Assembly (NCBI RefSeq): GCF_008692035.1 | Contig: NZ_VTFG01000001.1 | Span: 744,001-808,000 of the forward strand | DNA length: 64,000 nt | DNA from: Pseudomonas marginalis | GTDB lineage: Bacteria; Pseudomonadota; Gammaproteobacteria; Pseudomonadales; Pseudomonadaceae | Reading direction: 5' to 3' | Shown here: positions 63,861-64,000 of the stretch, piece after piece | Numbering within the stretch: the first letter of the stretch is position 1 | Layout of the letters: each line of letters opens with the position of its first letter | The notes under the pieces: model-generated | Database searches by the model: none | The model's input: the letters and a program-made list of their open reading frames with translations, nothing else | What the model was told of the DNA's origin: nothing | Translations under genes and position numbers: made by a program

Positions 63861-64000
63861 AAGACTCCTCCAATTTTTTACGACCCAGAATTTTTCACTT
63901 ATCTCTTTAAGGGCTTTTTACACAAACGGCTATTCCCCCGCTTGAGCTTGCCCTCTGGAGTTATGCCTGTAGTAAGGTTCAACGTTGCTCTCCCTCATCA

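Noticed and set aside
1..64000. CRISPR arrays, rRNA or classical riboswitches
   Set aside because: No regularly spaced repeats, rRNA-like segments or recognisable riboswitch cores were found on reading through.

Overview
The window looks like a chromosomal stretch of a fluorescens/putida-type Pseudomonas, or a close relative. The reasons are moderately high-GC coding, Pseudomonas-style methyl-accepting chemotaxis proteins, a FadL/LysR beta-oxidation cluster, and the left half of an integrating conjugative element (ICE) of the PFGI-1/pKLC102 type. No rRNA, tRNA or CRISPR array was seen. All calls come from reading the sequence and recalling protein families; no database search was run.

1-10.2 kb is a signalling region: the tail of a GMC oxidoreductase, a chemoreceptor, a porin, a small phosphate-binding-like periplasmic protein, an operon of a membrane-anchored CheW protein and a PAS-GGDEF-EAL protein broken by a 7-bp tandem duplication, an IS5-family transposase fragment behind a double operator, and a second chemoreceptor.

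10.2-39.7 kb is a mosaic of catabolic clusters, each with its own regulator. They are: SDR, Crp/Fnr regulator and EstB-like hydrolase; a LysR-controlled beta-oxidation set (3-hydroxyacyl-CoA dehydrogenase, acyl-CoA dehydrogenase, iron alcohol dehydrogenase, thioesterase, a truncated acyl-CoA ligase, thiolase) with a FadL porin; an HxlR-SCP2 regulator with GMC oxidase, Old Yellow Enzyme, alpha/beta hydrolase and an SCP2 protein; an amidohydrolase with an MFS transporter broken by a 7-bp repeat expansion and a nonsense codon, plus a GntR regulator; a MarR regulator divergent from MaoC and aldo/keto reductase genes; and a LysR regulator divergent from an HD-domain (PhnZ-like) oxygenase, a class II aldolase, a frameshifted MFS transporter and a type II haloacid dehalogenase.

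39.7-43.1 kb is a scar zone: about 1 kb without convincing genes, a defective IS2-group element, a chemoreceptor fragment, and a frameshifted TetR gene with a perfect palindromic operator.

43.2-64 kb is the ICE. First comes the maintenance/replication module (AlpA, ParA, ParB, DUF2857, STY4528-like, PFL_4669-like, DUF3158, SSB, topoisomerase III), then regulators (a short FecR-N-like protein and an XRE protein), a hairpin-rich noncoding stretch, a STY4534/RadC block, and the start of the transfer module (PilL-like lipoprotein, PFL_4693-like, transglycosylase, PFL_4695-like, TraD, PFL_4697-like). An AT-rich antisense cargo gene interrupts the transfer module at the right edge. Most core ICE genes overlap by 4 bp (ATGA), so they are probably translationally coupled. 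Integrase, relaxase, most of the type IV secretion genes and the attachment sites are not visible here.

The points most worth following up are the 7-bp tandem repeats that break two unrelated genes, a perfect 21-bp-arm inverted repeat whose 17-bp core recurs 98 bp away near the ICE par genes (candidate parS), the HD-oxygenase cluster, and the FecR-N-like/XRE/hairpin region of the ICE.
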